A DNA stretch of 32,957 nt from an uncultured Pelagibacteraceae bacterium (GTDB lineage: Bacteria > Pseudomonadota > Alphaproteobacteria > Pelagibacterales > Pelagibacteraceae), in NCBI GenBank assembly GCA_902598595.1, contig CACKCD010000010.1, positions 1-32,957 of the forward strand, in the 5' to 3' direction. This document shows, in pieces, positions 31,420 to 32,957 of this stretch. Below the pieces are notes generated by a model that was given only the letters and a program-made list of their open reading frames with translations, did no database searches and was not told where the DNA came from. Position numbers and translations under genes: made by a program. Numbering within the stretch: position 1 is the first letter of the stretch; every line of letters starts with the position of its first letter.

Positions 31420-32957
31420 ACTTCTTCGACATTAATGATTTCAGCTCTATCAAATAATCTAAGGAGAAAGGAATATTTCGTTTGATTGATGCTTACTTCA
31501 TTGCTGTAAACGTATTTTTCAGCTAATTTGAATAGATCTTCATGGATAACTGGGTCTGCAAATCTAAAATTTTTTATTCCACTTTGTTGATAGCCAATTA
31601 AATCACCAAATCCTCTTAGTTTTAAATCTTCTTCAGCAATATAAAAACCATCATCAGAACTTTTTAAAATTTTAATTCTTTTGATTGCATTTTTACTTAA
31701 TCCTTCTTTAAATAATAAAACACAAGTTCCTTGTTTCTCACCTCTACCAACTCGTCCTCTTAATTGATGAAGTTGTGCGAGACCAAATTTATTAGCATTT
31801 TCAATTATAATTAAATTTGCGTTGGGAAAATCAATACCAACTTCAATAACAGTTGTTGAAACAAGAATAGATATTTCCTTATTAAGGAATCTTTTCAATA
31901 TAGTTTCTTTATCACTTTTATTTAAGGCACCATGAATTAAGCCAACTTGATTAGGAAATTTTTTATTTATTAAATCAAATTTTTTTTTAGCTGAAGAAAA
32001 TTCAAGGAAAGACGACTCTTCAATTAAAGGGCAAACCCAAAAAATTTGGTTTTGATTTAATATTTGTTTTTTTATGTATGGCCATAATTCATTAGTTTTT
32101 TTTTCAGGCTTACTGATTGTATTAATTATTTTTCTATTAGAGGGCTTTTCATCAATTTTTGAAATATCCATATCTCCATATAGTGACATCATCATAGTTC
32201 TAGGTATTGGTGTAGCGGACATTAAAAGCACGTCACAATTATTACCACCTTTTTTTGCAAGTTCAGATCTTTGTTTTACTCCGAATTTATGTTGTTCATC
32301 TATTATTGTTAGTCCTAACTTTTTAAAATTAATTTTTTTTTGAAATAAAGTATGTGTGCCTATTATTATGTTTGTTTTACCTGTTTCTAGATTTTCAATT
32401 ATTTTTTTTCTTTCTTTATTTTCAGTTTTTCCTGTGAGAAAATCTATCTCAAAGTTTGTATCTTTATATATTTTTTTGGCTAACTCAAAATGTTGCTTAG
32501 CTAAAATTTCTGTTGGCCCCATCAGAGCACATTGGTATCCACTCTCAACAACGTTTGAAATAGCTAATAAAGATACAATTGTTTTTCCAGATCCTACATC
32601 TCCTTGAATAATTCTAAACATTCTTTTTTTGCTATAAAGATCTTCGTTTATTTCATTTAAGACTTTTTCTTGAGCTCTAGTTAAGTCAAAAGGAAGATTC
32701 TTTATTATTAGATTTGATTTTTTTTTATTAAAATTTTTAGGTAATTTATTTTTTTTAATTCTTTTTCTACTTTCAGATAGTGTTAAGAAGTTGGCACAAA
32801 GTTCATCAAATACAAGTCTTCTAAAACTTTTTGATAAATTATTTTTAGCATCTTGAGTTTTGTGCAATTTGTTAATACTTGTGTTCCAGTCTAATAAGTT
32901 GTTTTTCTTAATATAATCATCATCGAGCCAGTCAACCATGGAAGGAATTTTGTTAAT
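31416..32957 (-). CDS. recG: ATP-dependent DNA helicase RecG (5'-partial)
   Basis: RecG remodels stalled replication forks and Holliday junctions. The frame remains open to the right edge (six codons beyond the ATG at 32939), and family members are about 680-700 residues, so the N-terminal wedge domain lies outside the window. What is present starts in the linker (WLDDDYI) and runs through the helicase core: Walker A GDVGSGKT, DEQHKFGVKQR, SATPIPRTMMM, then VSTTVIEVGIDFPNA and QLHQLRGRVGRG, and the closing LKLRGFGDLIGYQQSG typical of RecG. Confidence 0.95.
   Translation of the reverse strand: MNKIPSMVDWLDDDYIKKNNLLDWNTSINKLHKTQDAKNNLSKSFRRLVFDELCANFLTLSESRKRIKKNKLPKNFNKKKSNLIIKNLPFDLTRAQEKVLNEINEDLYSKKRMFRIIQGDVGSGKTIVSLLAISNVVESGYQCALMGPTEILAKQHFELAKKIYKDTNFEIDFLTGKTENKERKKIIENLETGKTNIIIGTHTLFQKKINFKKLGLTIIDEQHKFGVKQRSELAKKGGNNCDVLLMSATPIPRTMMMSLYGDMDISKIDEKPSNRKIINTISKPEKKTNELWPYIKKQILNQNQIFWVCPLIEESSFLEFSSAKKKFDLINKKFPNQVGLIHGALNKSDKETILKRFLNKEISILVSTTVIEVGIDFPNANLIIIENANKFGLAQLHQLRGRVGRGEKQGTCVLLFKEGLSKNAIKRIKILKSSDDGFYIAEEDLKLRGFGDLIGYQQSGIKNFRFADPVIHEDLFKLAEKYVYSNEVSINQTKYSFLLRLFDRAEIINVEEV

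Noticed and set aside
1-32957. Mobile element, prophage, CRISPR array or defence island
   Set aside because: No transposase, integrase, long terminal repeats, regularly spaced repeats or known defence genes were seen; gene content and base composition are uniform.

Overview
This window looks like a stretch of an alphaproteobacterial chromosome of the SAR11 (Pelagibacter-like) type. The DNA is very A+T-rich. Genes are packed end to end with stop/start overlaps such as TAATG and ATGA, almost no start codon has a Shine-Dalgarno sequence, and no stretch over 300 bases lacks a gene. The order dgt-argS-small membrane gene-nagZ-scpA-scpB-tatABC-serS-yajC-secD-secF, with erpA-xthA divergent at its left end, matches a familiar alphaproteobacterial neighbourhood in reduced form. 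The assignment rests on protein motifs and gene order read by eye, not on a search.

Layout. Positions 1-1783 hold the end of a general L-amino acid ABC transporter operon (aapM, cut by the window edge, and aapP). A secreted DUF6134-like protein and a small XRE regulator follow; the regulator's reading frame breaks at a run of seven T. Two tRNA genes (Asn, Cys) lie on the minus strand at 3145-3341. Positions 3454-9028 form a plus-strand block: valS, ilvD (valine/isoleucine synthesis) and a shortened manC-type sugar nucleotide enzyme. xthA and erpA run on the minus strand at 9021-10114. The long plus-strand run at 10147-20913 covers nucleotide triphosphate hydrolysis, arginyl- and seryl-tRNA synthesis, cell-wall recycling, chromosome condensation (ScpAB), Tat export and Sec export accessory proteins. 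uvrA and a PuuD-like membrane protein are on the minus strand at 20917-24425. The plus-strand block at 24525-29731 holds ssb, gyrA, coaD, a periplasmic cyclophilin and tgt, followed by tRNA-Lys. An M48 protease with a Tat-type lipoprotein signal (minus), a DUF502 membrane protein (plus) and recG (minus, cut by the window end) close the window.

I found no phage, insertion sequence, CRISPR array, toxin-antitoxin pair or other clearly new system. The region is core housekeeping. The oddities are small and specific: a tRNA-guanine transglycosylase that keeps its catalytic residues but has lost two of its four zinc ligands; a ManC protein missing the segment between its two domains; a frameshifted XRE regulator; an argS-nagZ spacer gene that looks like a SPOR protein without its SPOR domain; a twin-arginine lipoprotein protease in the same window as tatABC; a perfect 8+1+8 palindrome between erpA and dgt; and several promoter candidates so close to start codons that the messages would be nearly leaderless.
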